From Alphaproteobacteria bacterium (GTDB taxonomy: Bacteria > Pseudomonadota > Alphaproteobacteria > Sphingomonadales > Sphingomonadaceae): a stretch of DNA of 5,763 bases. Shown piece by piece: positions 1 to 5,763 of the stretch. How positions within the stretch are numbered: the stretch's first letter is position 1; the number at the start of each line of letters is the position of its first letter. Both the position numbers and the translations under genes were made by a program. The stretch spans positions 1-5,763 of the forward strand of contig JAQGLD010000612.1 of NCBI GenBank assembly GCA_028293055.1, in the 5' to 3' direction. The notes below the pieces were generated by a model. That model saw nothing but the letters and a program-made list of their open reading frames with translations, did no database searches and was not told where the DNA came from.

Positions 1-231
1 GTCAGACTCGAAGTGCGCGACGGCGGACCAGGCGTGCCGGAAGCCGAGCGCGAGGCGATATTCGCCCCGTTCTACCGGCTGCGCGGCACCAGTGAGGCCG
101 ATGGCGGCTACGGCCTCGGCCTCAGCCTGGTACGCCAGATCGCGCAACGCCATGGCGGCGGCGCTCAGTGTCTTGCCAGCCCGGGCGGCGGCGCCGTGTT
201 TCAGGTGACGCTGCCCCTTAGAGCGGACTGA
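1..231 (+). CDS. Sensor histidine kinase, C-terminal ATP-binding end (5' truncated)
   Basis: Only the last 76 residues are in the window; the reading frame is open from base 1 and ends at TGA 229-231. The fragment is the end of a HATPase_c (GHKL) domain. The G1 box is seen as D7-G8-G9-P10-G11 with V12, the F box as F21-A-P-F24-Y25, and the G2 lid as G36-Y-G38-L-G40-L-S-L-V44. It closes with the usual G-G-A-V-F-Q-V-T-L-P strand. The part lying outside the window should hold the sensor region, the phosphorylated histidine and the N box. The protein would bind ATP and phosphorylate itself in the cytoplasm, then pass phosphate to a partner regulator, which is probably upstream of the window. The GTG at position 13 is internal and is not the start. 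The gene converges on the TonB receptor gene, so it is a separate unit from the two-component pair at 2776-4832. The family is near certain; the signal is unknown. Confidence 0.93.
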   Translation, partial: VRLEVRDGGPGVPEAEREAIFAPFYRLRGTSEADGGYGLGLSLVRQIAQRHGGGAQCLASPGGGAVFQVTLPLRAD

Positions 232-267
232 TTGCCGCTCGCGTCGTAACCGCTCCAAGTACAGCTG

Positions 268-282
268 GGGTCGTTCCGACCC
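268..282. terminator. Short GC-rich hairpin in the convergent gap, possible weak terminator
   Basis: The gap between the kinase end (231) and the receptor stop codon (282-284) contains GGGTCG-TTC-CGACCC, a perfect 6-bp stem with a 3-nt loop. It sits where both converging transcripts end and touches the last base of the receptor stop codon. No T-run follows on either strand, so it does not meet the rule for an intrinsic terminator. It may only slow polymerase or protect 3' ends. Confidence 0.25.
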
Positions 283-2684
283 TAGAATCGGAAGCGCCCG
301 GTCAGGGTCGCGTAACGCGGCGTCCCGGGGACCAGCTGGATGTCCGCGGTGAAGCCCGCGCTCTCGAGGAACCTCTCGTCGAACAGGTTGGTGACCTTGA
401 GCGTGAAGTCGAGATTGTCGGTCGGCTTGTAATAGATTCCGAGATCGACCGTCGTATAGGCCTTGAGCGGCAGGGTGCCGTTCTCGGGTCGGGCATCGAC
501 CGCCGCGGTGGGCAGCAGGCCGGTACGCTTGCCGATATAGGAAACCCCGAGTCCGATCCCGAAATTGGCCAGCGCGCCGTGCTCGAAATCGTAGCGAGTC
601 CAGAAGTTGAGGGCGTTGTCCGGCGAGTTGGTTTCCCGCGAGCCGACCTGATAGGCCAGGTTCGACTGGGTGATCCGTGCCTTGGTGTGGGCGTAGCCGC
701 CGGTGATCGACCATCCCGGCAGCGGCGAGGCGTTGAGCTCGATCTCGAAGCCCTTCGAGCGTTCCGCGCCGATCTGCGACGAGCAGGTTCCACTCGCCGG
801 GATCAGGTTTCCGGCCGCATCGCGCGGCGCATTGCCAGGCAGTATGTAAGTCCCGTTCGCGATCCCGGCATTGAGCTGTGCCAGGGTCGGGCAGGTGAAG
901 GTGTTGAGCACATCCTTCTTCCGAATGTCGAAATAGGCCGCCGTCAGGCTGAGCCGGTGGCGCAGCAGGTCGGTCTTGATTCCGGTCTCGTAGGATTCGG
1001 CGAAGGTCGGCTTGAACGGATTGAGCCCAAACACGTCCTGCGACGCAGCCGCCTGCGGGACATAGGATGTGCTGTAGCTGCCGTAGAGGCTGATGCCCTG
1101 GGTCGGCTGGATGATCAGGCCGGCGAGCGGCAGCGTCTTCTTGTCGCGCTTGTGGGTCACGCCAGCTGGCTTGCGAAGATCCTCGATCGTCTGCCGCTCC
1201 TTGGCGTAGCGGCCGCCGACCATCACCTTCAGCCAGGGCGCGAATTCCATCAGGTCCGAGGCATAGGCGCCGAGCGAATTCTGGGAGGTGAAGCGCCAGG
1301 TCAGATTGGCCTGGGTCGCGCTGTTGTCGAGCGGGAAGGAGCTCAGGGCCGGCGCGACTCCGAGCAGCGGATGAAGGATGTTGAGGTCGAGCGAAGTGCA
1401 GGCCGGCGCCAGGCAATTGTAGAATTGGGTGCGGTCGAGGCTGGCCGTCTCCTGGCCGCCGCCGGCTCCGACCAGCAAGGTGTGGTGGATACCGAAAGTG
1501 TCGATCTTCGCGCTGATATTGCCGTCGACGAAGCTGTAGGTGCGCTTGTTGATCTGGCCGAGGGCGCGGCGGGTGCTCGTGGTGAGCGGCGCTGTGGTCT
1601 TGAACCCGACGACATCGAAATTGTGCTGGGTGTCGTAATGGTCGACATAGCGATAGCCGATGTTGAGTTTCACCTTGCTGCTGAAATCGTGCTTGAGGAA
1701 GATGTTGCCGATCAGGCCGCGCTCCAGCAGGTAATCGTTGGGCTCCTGATAAGAGGTGTCGATCGCCGCGATCAGGCTTGCGTCGCGGTTCGGGGCGACC
1801 AGGTAGGTGTCGTAATGGGTCTTCACCCGGCGAAATTCGCCCTGGACGGTCACTTCGGTGCGATCCCCGAGCCTCAGCGCCAGGCTTGGCGCGATATAGA
1901 TCGGGTGCTCGTAGGAATTGATCCGGAAGCCGTTGGTCGAACCGACCTCGCCGACGATCCGGTAGGCGAGATGATTGCCGGAATCGAGCGGTCCGGTCGA
2001 ATCGAACGACAATGTGCCGCCGAGCTGGCGATCAAAGGCGCCAATGCCCTTGGTGCCGCGAAGCTCGACTTCGTTGAACGCGTGGAACAGCGGCTTCTTC
2101 GAGATGATGTTGATGAATCCACCGGGCTGCGCCTGGCCGTAGAGCACCGAGGTCGCGCCCTTGACCAATTCGATATGATCGGTGCCGACCGTCGGCGGCG
2201 AACCGAAGCGCACCGACAGGCCGGGGAGGCCGTCGGTCAGGATCGCGTTGCGGTCGTTCCCCGACGTCTTGAACCCGCGGAAGGTGATGTCGTAGCCGGT
2301 ATTTCCGGCCCGCTGGATTCCGGTCATGTAGCGGTAGAGATCGGACACGTTCTGGGTGTCGATCGCCTTGAGGAAGTTGCCATTGTAAGCGTCGACGCTG
2401 AACGGCGTGTCGAGCACCGGGATGGGCAGCTTCGTGGCGCTGGTCGCGCCGGTATCGGTGAATCGCCCACGGACGACGATTTCGTCGGCCTGGTCGTCCG
2501 CGGCCGGTTCCGCGGCAGTCGTCTGCGTGCCCGGGTCCGAAGCCGCTCTGGCGGGATCGGCGGCCGGCGCTGCGGATGATGGCGATTGCTGCGCTTCGGC
2601 CGGCATCGCGAACAGCGTCGCTCCGGCAGCCAGCATGGCGGCGCGAGCGTACAGCCGCGCGTGCGGCGAAATGCGGGTGATCAA
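282..2684 (-). CDS. TonB-dependent outer-membrane receptor, siderophore-receptor type
   Basis: This 800-residue protein should import a ligand across the outer membrane using energy from TonB-ExbB-ExbD. A signal peptide covers about residues 1-31 (R4, R10 and R14, hydrophobic core, A-E-A then Q-Q). An Ala/Pro/Asp-rich linker leads to a TonB-box-like D67-E-I-V-V-R-G73. The plug domain spans about 86-198 and includes F135-R-G-F and the E172-L-V-K-G-A-T-S-V-L-Y-G block followed by P-G-G-F-I-N. The beta-barrel runs from about 205 and ends in the typical aromatic residue F800. Length and plug fit the FhuA/FhuE/FpvA-like siderophore-receptor group. There is no extra N-terminal signalling domain, so it is not a FecA-type transducer. 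The start is TTG, chosen for its excellent ribosome binding site and complete signal peptide; the next ATG (Met17) would remove the basic n-region. Cysteine pairs C424/C429 and C598/C634 probably lie in surface loops. It follows the kinase gene by 91 bp on the same strand. The ligand (ferric siderophore, other metal chelate or other molecule) is unknown. Confidence 0.95.
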   Translation of the reverse strand: MITRISPHARLYARAAMLAAGATLFAMPAEAQQSPSSAAPAADPARAASDPGTQTTAAEPAADDQADEIVVRGRFTDTGATSATKLPIPVLDTPFSVDAYNGNFLKAIDTQNVSDLYRYMTGIQRAGNTGYDITFRGFKTSGNDRNAILTDGLPGLSVRFGSPPTVGTDHIELVKGATSVLYGQAQPGGFINIISKKPLFHAFNEVELRGTKGIGAFDRQLGGTLSFDSTGPLDSGNHLAYRIVGEVGSTNGFRINSYEHPIYIAPSLALRLGDRTEVTVQGEFRRVKTHYDTYLVAPNRDASLIAAIDTSYQEPNDYLLERGLIGNIFLKHDFSSKVKLNIGYRYVDHYDTQHNFDVVGFKTTAPLTTSTRRALGQINKRTYSFVDGNISAKIDTFGIHHTLLVGAGGGQETASLDRTQFYNCLAPACTSLDLNILHPLLGVAPALSSFPLDNSATQANLTWRFTSQNSLGAYASDLMEFAPWLKVMVGGRYAKERQTIEDLRKPAGVTHKRDKKTLPLAGLIIQPTQGISLYGSYSTSYVPQAAASQDVFGLNPFKPTFAESYETGIKTDLLRHRLSLTAAYFDIRKKDVLNTFTCPTLAQLNAGIANGTYILPGNAPRDAAGNLIPASGTCSSQIGAERSKGFEIELNASPLPGWSITGGYAHTKARITQSNLAYQVGSRETNSPDNALNFWTRYDFEHGALANFGIGLGVSYIGKRTGLLPTAAVDARPENGTLPLKAYTTVDLGIYYKPTDNLDFTLKVTNLFDERFLESAGFTADIQLVPGTPRYATLTGRFRF

Positions 2685-2687
2685 AAT

Positions 2688-2697
2688 CCCTCTCCCC
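2688..2697 (-). promoter_or_regulatory. Ribosome binding site deciding the TTG start of the receptor
   Basis: Read on the minus strand this is GGGGAGAGGG, followed by ATT and the start codon TTG (2684-2682). The GGAG core lies 7 nt from the start codon. It is the best ribosome binding site on the minus strand here and supports the TTG start over the downstream ATG at codon 17, which has no comparable site. Confidence 0.75.
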
Positions 2698-2712
2698 TAT
2701 GTTATTTGCCAG

Positions 2713-2743
2713 CAGGTTAGGGTCGATTCCTTTCGCTAACCTG
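2713..2743. repeat. Perfect 8-bp inverted repeat upstream of the receptor gene, candidate operator
   Basis: CAGGTTAG (2713-2720) and CTAACCTG (2736-2743) are perfect inverted arms with a 15-bp spacer, in the 91-bp gap between the kinase stop and the receptor start. Arm centres are 23 bp apart, about two helical turns, which would suit a dimeric regulator. No T-run follows on the minus strand, so it is unlikely to be an intrinsic terminator; an RNA stem-loop in the receptor leader is the alternative. Its position 29 bp upstream of the start codon fits control of the receptor gene. Function is inferred. Confidence 0.45.
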
Positions 2744-2775
2744 TCACCTCGCAGCTGCGGTTCGGGGCGCTGGAT

Positions 2776-4170
2776 TCACGCGCCGGGCGGCCGGAGTTCG
2801 CCCATCGCCTCGGCGCTTTCGCCGTCGAGCGCCGGCAGCTCGACGATCACGCACAGGCCGCGAGGGTTGCGCGGCTCGGCACTGATCGTGCCGTGATGCA
2901 GGGTGACGATGCTGCGGGCGATCGAGAGTCCGAGGCCGGCGCCACGGTCTCCCGCCCGGGCCGGGCCGAGCCGGACGAAGCGCTCGAAAATCTGTCGGCA
3001 TTGGTCCCGGCTGAGCCCAGGCCCTTCGTCCTCGATGGCCAGGCGCCAGGTCCCGTCCTGGAAGGTGGAGGTCAGCGTCACCAGGGCGCCCGGCGGCGAG
3101 ACGCGAATCGCGTTGCCGAGCAGGTTGAAGAGGACCTGGCGAAGCCAGCTGCGCTCGATCGCGACCCTGCCATGTCCCGCCGAGATCATCTCGAAGCGGT
3201 TGCCGGAATGCTCGGCAAGCGCGGACGCATCGTGCGCGAAGCTTTCAAGGAAGGGAGCCGGGTCCTGGGCCGTCAGGTCGAAGCGGATCGCATTGGCCTC
3301 AGCGCGCGAAAGGAACAGCATCTGGTCGATGAATGTGTTGAGCCGGTCGATCTCCTCGATCTGCTCGAAGGCCGCGTCGCTGTGGCGCCCGTCCGCCTTG
3401 GCGACCGCTTCGGAATGGAGCCTGATCAACGCGAGCGGAGTCTTGAGCTCGTGGCTCACCTCTTCGCTGAATCGCTGCATTTGCGCGAAGGCGCTTTCGA
3501 TCCGGTCGAACATCCGGTTGAGCAGTTCGGTCAGCTCGCCGACCTCGTCCTGGGCCCGGCCGAGGGGGATTCGTTCGGCGAGATTATCCGAGCCGATGCG
3601 CTCGGCGGTGGTCCGGATCGCGCGCAGCGGCGTGAGCAGCACCCGGCTGAAGGCGCGGCCGACGAAGATGCTGAGGATCAGCATCGCAGCGACCAGGCCG
3701 CCGCCGATCGCCTCGAAGGCGCGCATCCCCTCGTGGACGCTCCGCGAAGATGTCGCGACGGTCACGTCGTAAGGCGGCAGGAGGAACTCGCTGACCCTGA
3801 GCGGCCCGATATCGGGCGAATCGACGCTGAAGCTGCGCTTGCCCTTGATGTCTGGGATCGTCTTCCCCTTCAGATTGGACGATCGGAAGATGGTCTCGTT
3901 ACGGCCCGGCGCGTCGATCGAGATGTAGAACAGGATCGACTGATACTGGTTGACGCTGCCCAGCCGGCGCTCGAGCACAAGCGGATCGACGGACGCATAA
4001 TCAGGGCCGATATGGGCGCGCAACTGGCGGAATTCGGCGGCGTTGAGATCGTCGAGGCCGCGAATCAGCCGCGTCTCGAGCAGGGTGGCGCCGAGCAGGC
4101 TCAGCACCGCGAAGCTGAGGGTGGCGCCCGCCGCGTAGGTGACCGCGAGCCGGGCGCCAATGCTCCTCAC
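2776..4170 (-). CDS. Membrane sensor histidine kinase, partner of the adjacent response regulator
   Basis: This is a 464-residue inner-membrane kinase of the classical EnvZ/CusS-like layout. TM1 is about residues 8-31, a periplasmic sensor of about 120 residues follows (32-152), TM2 is about 153-172, and a HAMP linker covers about 173-226. The HisKA dimerization domain has the H box F234-S-E-E-V-S-H240-E-L-K-T-P, with H240 as the phosphorylated residue. The ATPase domain shows the N box N349-L-L-G-N353, the G1 box D381-E-G-P-G385, the F box F395-E-R-F398 and the G2 box G410-A-G-L-G414-L. All catalytic motifs are intact. The start is GTG at 4170-4168, overlapping the regulator stop as GTGA. 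There is no early in-frame ATG and only a weak GGGATAGG about 12 nt upstream, so it is probably translated by coupling to the regulator. The periplasmic part has no Cys and only H53 and H146, so it lacks an obvious metal-binding cluster. The signal is unknown. Confidence 0.95.
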   Translation of the reverse strand: MRSIGARLAVTYAAGATLSFAVLSLLGATLLETRLIRGLDDLNAAEFRQLRAHIGPDYASVDPLVLERRLGSVNQYQSILFYISIDAPGRNETIFRSSNLKGKTIPDIKGKRSFSVDSPDIGPLRVSEFLLPPYDVTVATSSRSVHEGMRAFEAIGGGLVAAMLILSIFVGRAFSRVLLTPLRAIRTTAERIGSDNLAERIPLGRAQDEVGELTELLNRMFDRIESAFAQMQRFSEEVSHELKTPLALIRLHSEAVAKADGRHSDAAFEQIEEIDRLNTFIDQMLFLSRAEANAIRFDLTAQDPAPFLESFAHDASALAEHSGNRFEMISAGHGRVAIERSWLRQVLFNLLGNAIRVSPPGALVTLTSTFQDGTWRLAIEDEGPGLSRDQCRQIFERFVRLGPARAGDRGAGLGLSIARSIVTLHHGTISAEPRNPRGLCVIVELPALDGESAEAMGELRPPGA

Positions 4171-4832
4171 AGCAGCTGATAACCTATCCCGCGAACCGTC
4201 TTGAACACGGGCCGATCGGCATGGGCGGCGATCTTGGCCCGCAGCCGGCTCATATAGACGTCGAGCAGGTTGGCATCGACGTCGAAATGCGATTCCCAGA
4301 TCTTCTCGGCGATCATCGTGCGTGGCAGCACCCGCCCGGCATTCTGCACGAAATAGGACATCAGGGCATATTCGCGAGCGGTCAGGTCGACCGGCTGGCC
4401 ATCTATCTTCACCGTATTGCCGAGCAGATCGAGCATGATTCCATTATGTTCGTAGAGGGTCTGCTTGCGCACCGCCTGGCGGCGCATCAGCGAGCGCATT
4501 CGTGCCAGCAACTCGTCCATCCCGAACGGCTTGGGCAGATAATCGTCGGCGCCCAGATCGAGGCCGGCGACCCGGTCCTTGCGGCTGTCGCGCGCGGACA
4601 GGATCAGCACCGGCTCGGTGAATCCGGCTTCGCGCCAGTCCCGAATCAGATCGAGTCCGTCGCCGTCGGGAAGGCCGAGATCGAGGATGACGATATCATA
4701 ACCCGTTTCGGCGAGCGCATCATTGGCGGCCGCGCATGTACGCACCCAGTGAACGATGTGGGCGTGCTCGAGAAGGTTGGTTTTGAGGGAGCGGCCGAGC
4801 CGTTCCTCGTCCTCGACGACCAGTACTTTCAT
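4167..4832 (-). CDS. OmpR/PhoB-family DNA-binding response regulator
   Basis: This 221-residue protein has a complete two-domain structure. The receiver domain (about 1-118) has the acidic pair E7-D8, phosphoacceptor D51 (in V-I-L-D-L-G-L-P), S79 at the switch position and K101 in L-P-K-P-F. The winged-helix Trans_reg_C domain (about 125-221) has T151-A-R-E-Y-A-L, the recognition-helix region around V186-D-A-N-L-L-D-V-Y-M-S-R-L-R, and the closing V213-R-G-I-G-Y. It should be phosphorylated by the kinase encoded immediately downstream, with which it overlaps by 4 bp, and then bind DNA as a dimer on direct repeats. The ATG start has GAGG at 4841-4838, a close but usable ribosome binding site. 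Likely targets are the flanking receptor and beta-propeller genes and its own promoter; this is inferred from position only. The subfamily (CusR/QseB/TctD-like) cannot be settled by eye. Confidence 0.96.
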   Translation of the reverse strand: MKVLVVEDEERLGRSLKTNLLEHAHIVHWVRTCAAANDALAETGYDIVILDLGLPDGDGLDLIRDWREAGFTEPVLILSARDSRKDRVAGLDLGADDYLPKPFGMDELLARMRSLMRRQAVRKQTLYEHNGIMLDLLGNTVKIDGQPVDLTAREYALMSYFVQNAGRVLPRTMIAEKIWESHFDVDANLLDVYMSRLRAKIAAHADRPVFKTVRGIGYQLL

Positions 4833-4873
4833 GGGATCCTCATCCTTGCCCCGGCTTGCGCGGAGCTCTCCCG

Positions 4874-4902
4874 ATCATCGCGCCGATGCCGCGGCGCGTC
4901 AA
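4874..4902 (-). promoter_or_regulatory. Sigma70-like promoter for the regulator-kinase genes
   Basis: On the minus strand TTGACG (4902-4897) and GATGAT (4879-4874) are separated by exactly 17 bp, matching five of six and four of six consensus bases. Transcription would begin near 4867, giving a leader of about 35 nt before the regulator ATG at 4832. This is a sequence match only; start sites have not been mapped. Confidence 0.5.
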
Positions 4903-4910
4903 TCGAGGCC

Positions 4911-4929
4911 CGAAATCCGATTGGTTTCG
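4911..4929. repeat. Imperfect 19-bp palindrome next to the regulator -35 box
   Basis: CGAAATC-CGATT-GGTTTCG forms 7-bp arms with one mismatch (T opposite G) and a 5-bp centre. It ends 8 bp upstream of the TTGACG box of the regulator promoter, a place where an activator or repressor often binds. On the minus strand it contains CGAAACCAATCG, which resembles CGAAAGGAATCG inside the inverted repeat before the receptor gene. An operator role is speculative. Confidence 0.3.
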
Positions 4930-4943
4930 ATCCTCGGCCGGCA

Positions 4944-4963
4944 TCAGGCTGCTTTCAGGTAGC
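4944..4963 (+). promoter_or_regulatory. 11-bp tandem repeat, candidate response-regulator binding site
   Basis: TCAGGctGC (4944-4952) is repeated as TCAGGtaGC (4955-4963) with an 11-bp period, so both copies face the same side of the helix. OmpR/PhoB-family regulators typically bind tandem direct repeats with this spacing. The site ends 36 bp before the beta-propeller ATG, where an activator could replace a poor -35 box. It lies in the divergent region shared with the regulator promoter. No convincing -10 box was found downstream, so the promoter itself is not located. Confidence 0.45.
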
Positions 4964-4985
4964 CGTCCGATGAGGGGAAAAATCG

Positions 4986-4993
4986 GGAGAGGA
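4986..4993 (+). promoter_or_regulatory. Ribosome binding site of the beta-propeller gene
   Basis: GGAGAGGA-type sequence (GGGAGAGGA, 4985-4993) lies 6 nt before the ATG at 5000. It is a strong Shine-Dalgarno match and fixes the start of a gene that runs off the window. Confidence 0.75.
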
Positions 4994-4999
4994 AATTCG

Positions 5000-5763
5000 A
5001 TGCGACACGTTCTTGCCGCCGCACTTGCGCTTGCCGCGGCCTCATCGCCGGCCGTCGCCGCGCCGACCTATCGCCTTGCATCCGAGCTCGTCCTGCCCGG
5101 CACGTCGCCCGGCTGGGACTATCTGACCTATGAGGCGAAGCGAGGCTATCTGTTCCTCGGTCGCCGCAAGGCAGGGGTCAGCGTGGTCGATACCCACACC
5201 AATAAGATGGTCGCGACGATCGAGAATTCGGCCGGCGCCAATGTTGCGCTTCCGGTTCCCGAGCTCGATCGCGGCTATACCGCGAACGAGGATGGGTCGA
5301 CTACCGTGTTCCAGCTTTCGACACTGAAGACCCTGGCGAGGGTCTCGCTCGGCGAAGCCGCCGACGCGGTCTTCTTCGATCCGGCCTCCAGGCAGCTCGT
5401 CTACACGTTCGGCGACACCAAGGAGCTGATCTTCGTCGACCCCAAAACCAATAAAGTCTCCGCGCGCCTGGCGATGCCGGCCGAGGAGCTCGAAGGGGTT
5501 GCGATGGCCGGCGACGGTACGCTCTGGGTGAACGAGCGCGACATCACCAAGATCGCCCATGTCGACAACCGCACCCACAAGGTGATCGGGGAATATGATC
5601 TGCCGGGCTGCACGATGCCGACCGGCCTTGGGATCGACGCCGCAGGCAAGCGGCTCTTCGTCGGCTGCAAGGGCGACAAGCCGGTCCTCGCCGTGGTCGA
5701 TGCGAGCGACGGCCATGTCGTCCAGACGGTTGAAATCGGCCGCGGCAATGACGGCGTCGCCTT
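5000..5763 (+). CDS. Secreted YncE-like beta-propeller protein (3' truncated)
   Basis: The frame is open from ATG 5000 to the window edge, giving 254 residues with no stop. A signal peptide covers about residues 1-20 (R2-H3, an Ala/Leu-rich core, A-V-A before A21), so the product should be periplasmic or exported. Repeating beta-blade units of about 42 residues are visible. Strand-turn motifs of the form V-V-D-x-x-T-N-K-x-V-A-x-I start near residues 62, 104, 145, 187 and 232, which is the pattern of YncE/YVTN-type seven-bladed propellers. These are usually around 330-350 residues, so roughly a quarter is missing. C204 and C223 flank the P206-T-G-L-G-I-D segment and could form a disulfide. No catalytic motif is seen; such proteins are thought to act as binding or scaffold proteins, and the exact role is not known. 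It is transcribed divergently from the regulator gene and has its own strong ribosome binding site. The family assignment is good; the function is unassigned. Confidence 0.85.
   Translation, partial: MRHVLAAALALAAASSPAVAAPTYRLASELVLPGTSPGWDYLTYEAKRGYLFLGRRKAGVSVVDTHTNKMVATIENSAGANVALPVPELDRGYTANEDGSTTVFQLSTLKTLARVSLGEAADAVFFDPASRQLVYTFGDTKELIFVDPKTNKVSARLAMPAEELEGVAMAGDGTLWVNERDITKIAHVDNRTHKVIGEYDLPGCTMPTGLGIDAAGKRLFVGCKGDKPVLAVVDASDGHVVQTVEIGRGNDGVA

Noticed and set aside
579..2579. Very long open frame (666 codons) antisense to the receptor gene
   Set aside because: It lies in the exact reverse-complement register of the receptor codons, where stops require TTA, CTA or TCA in the sense gene. 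These codons are rare in this GC-rich genome. The translation shows no domain and the receptor has full family motifs.
2699..2704. TAACAT on the minus strand as a -10 box for the receptor
   Set aside because: Transcription would begin inside the ribosome binding site at 2688-2697, and no -35 box lies at a suitable distance (ATCGAC is a poor match).
2685..2775. Fur-type iron box before the receptor
   Set aside because: No AT-rich GATAATGAT-like repeats are present; the inverted repeat CAGGTTAG/CTAACCTG does not match the classical Fur consensus.
2893..4179. 428-codon open frame antisense to the kinase gene
   Set aside because: Same reverse-complement register effect; the product is a charged, domain-free sequence and the sense strand has all kinase motifs.
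4221..4973. 250-codon open frame antisense to the regulator, running into the divergent intergenic region
   Set aside because: Same register effect over the regulator; the extension into the gap is by chance and no ribosome binding site or domain supports it.
4967..4986. CCGAT/ATCGG inverted arms just before the propeller ribosome binding site
   Set aside because: Only 5-bp arms with a 10-nt loop; too short to separate from chance in GC-rich sequence.
5042..5716. 224-codon minus-strand open frame inside the propeller gene
   Set aside because: Reverse-complement shadow of the propeller codons. The plus-strand frame has a signal peptide, a ribosome binding site and regular blade repeats.

Overview
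The window is GC-rich, compact and free of insertion sequences, tRNA or rRNA genes and CRISPR arrays. Its style suggests an alphaproteobacterium, most plausibly a sphingomonad. The clues are heavy use of G/C at third codon positions, an Ala-rich signal-peptide style, a TonB-dependent receptor of the siderophore type, and an exported beta-propeller protein close to it. The taxonomic call is an inference from style and not from a marker gene.

Layout, left to right. (1) Positions 1-231 (+) hold the last 76 codons of a sensor histidine kinase whose start lies outside the window. (2) A 50-bp convergent gap follows. (3) Positions 282-2684 (-) encode an 800-residue TonB-dependent outer-membrane receptor. 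(4) A 91-bp gap carries a perfect 8-bp inverted repeat and a strong ribosome binding site for the receptor's TTG start. (5) Positions 2776-4170 (-) encode a membrane sensor histidine kinase, and (6) positions 4167-4832 (-) an OmpR/PhoB-type response regulator; these two overlap by 4 bp (GTGA). (7) A 167-bp divergent intergenic region carries a good sigma70-like promoter for the regulator/kinase pair, an imperfect palindrome next to its -35 box, and an 11-bp tandem repeat facing the next gene. (8) From position 5000 (+) to the window edge runs a 3'-truncated gene for a secreted YncE-like beta-propeller protein.

Working model: the regulator, the kinase and the receptor lie in the same direction on the minus strand and may be one transcription unit or two linked units. 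The beta-propeller gene is transcribed divergently from the same control region. The kinase would sense a periplasmic or membrane signal, and the regulator would control the receptor and the propeller gene. The receptor would import a scarce ligand such as a siderophore or other metal chelate, a cofactor or another large molecule, using TonB energy. The pairing of a TonB receptor with a YncE-like propeller recalls E. coli yncD/yncE, but here a dedicated two-component system sits between them. The ligand cannot be read from the sequence.

There is no clearly novel gene family here. The points most worth a second look are the non-coding elements and this unusual gene grouping.
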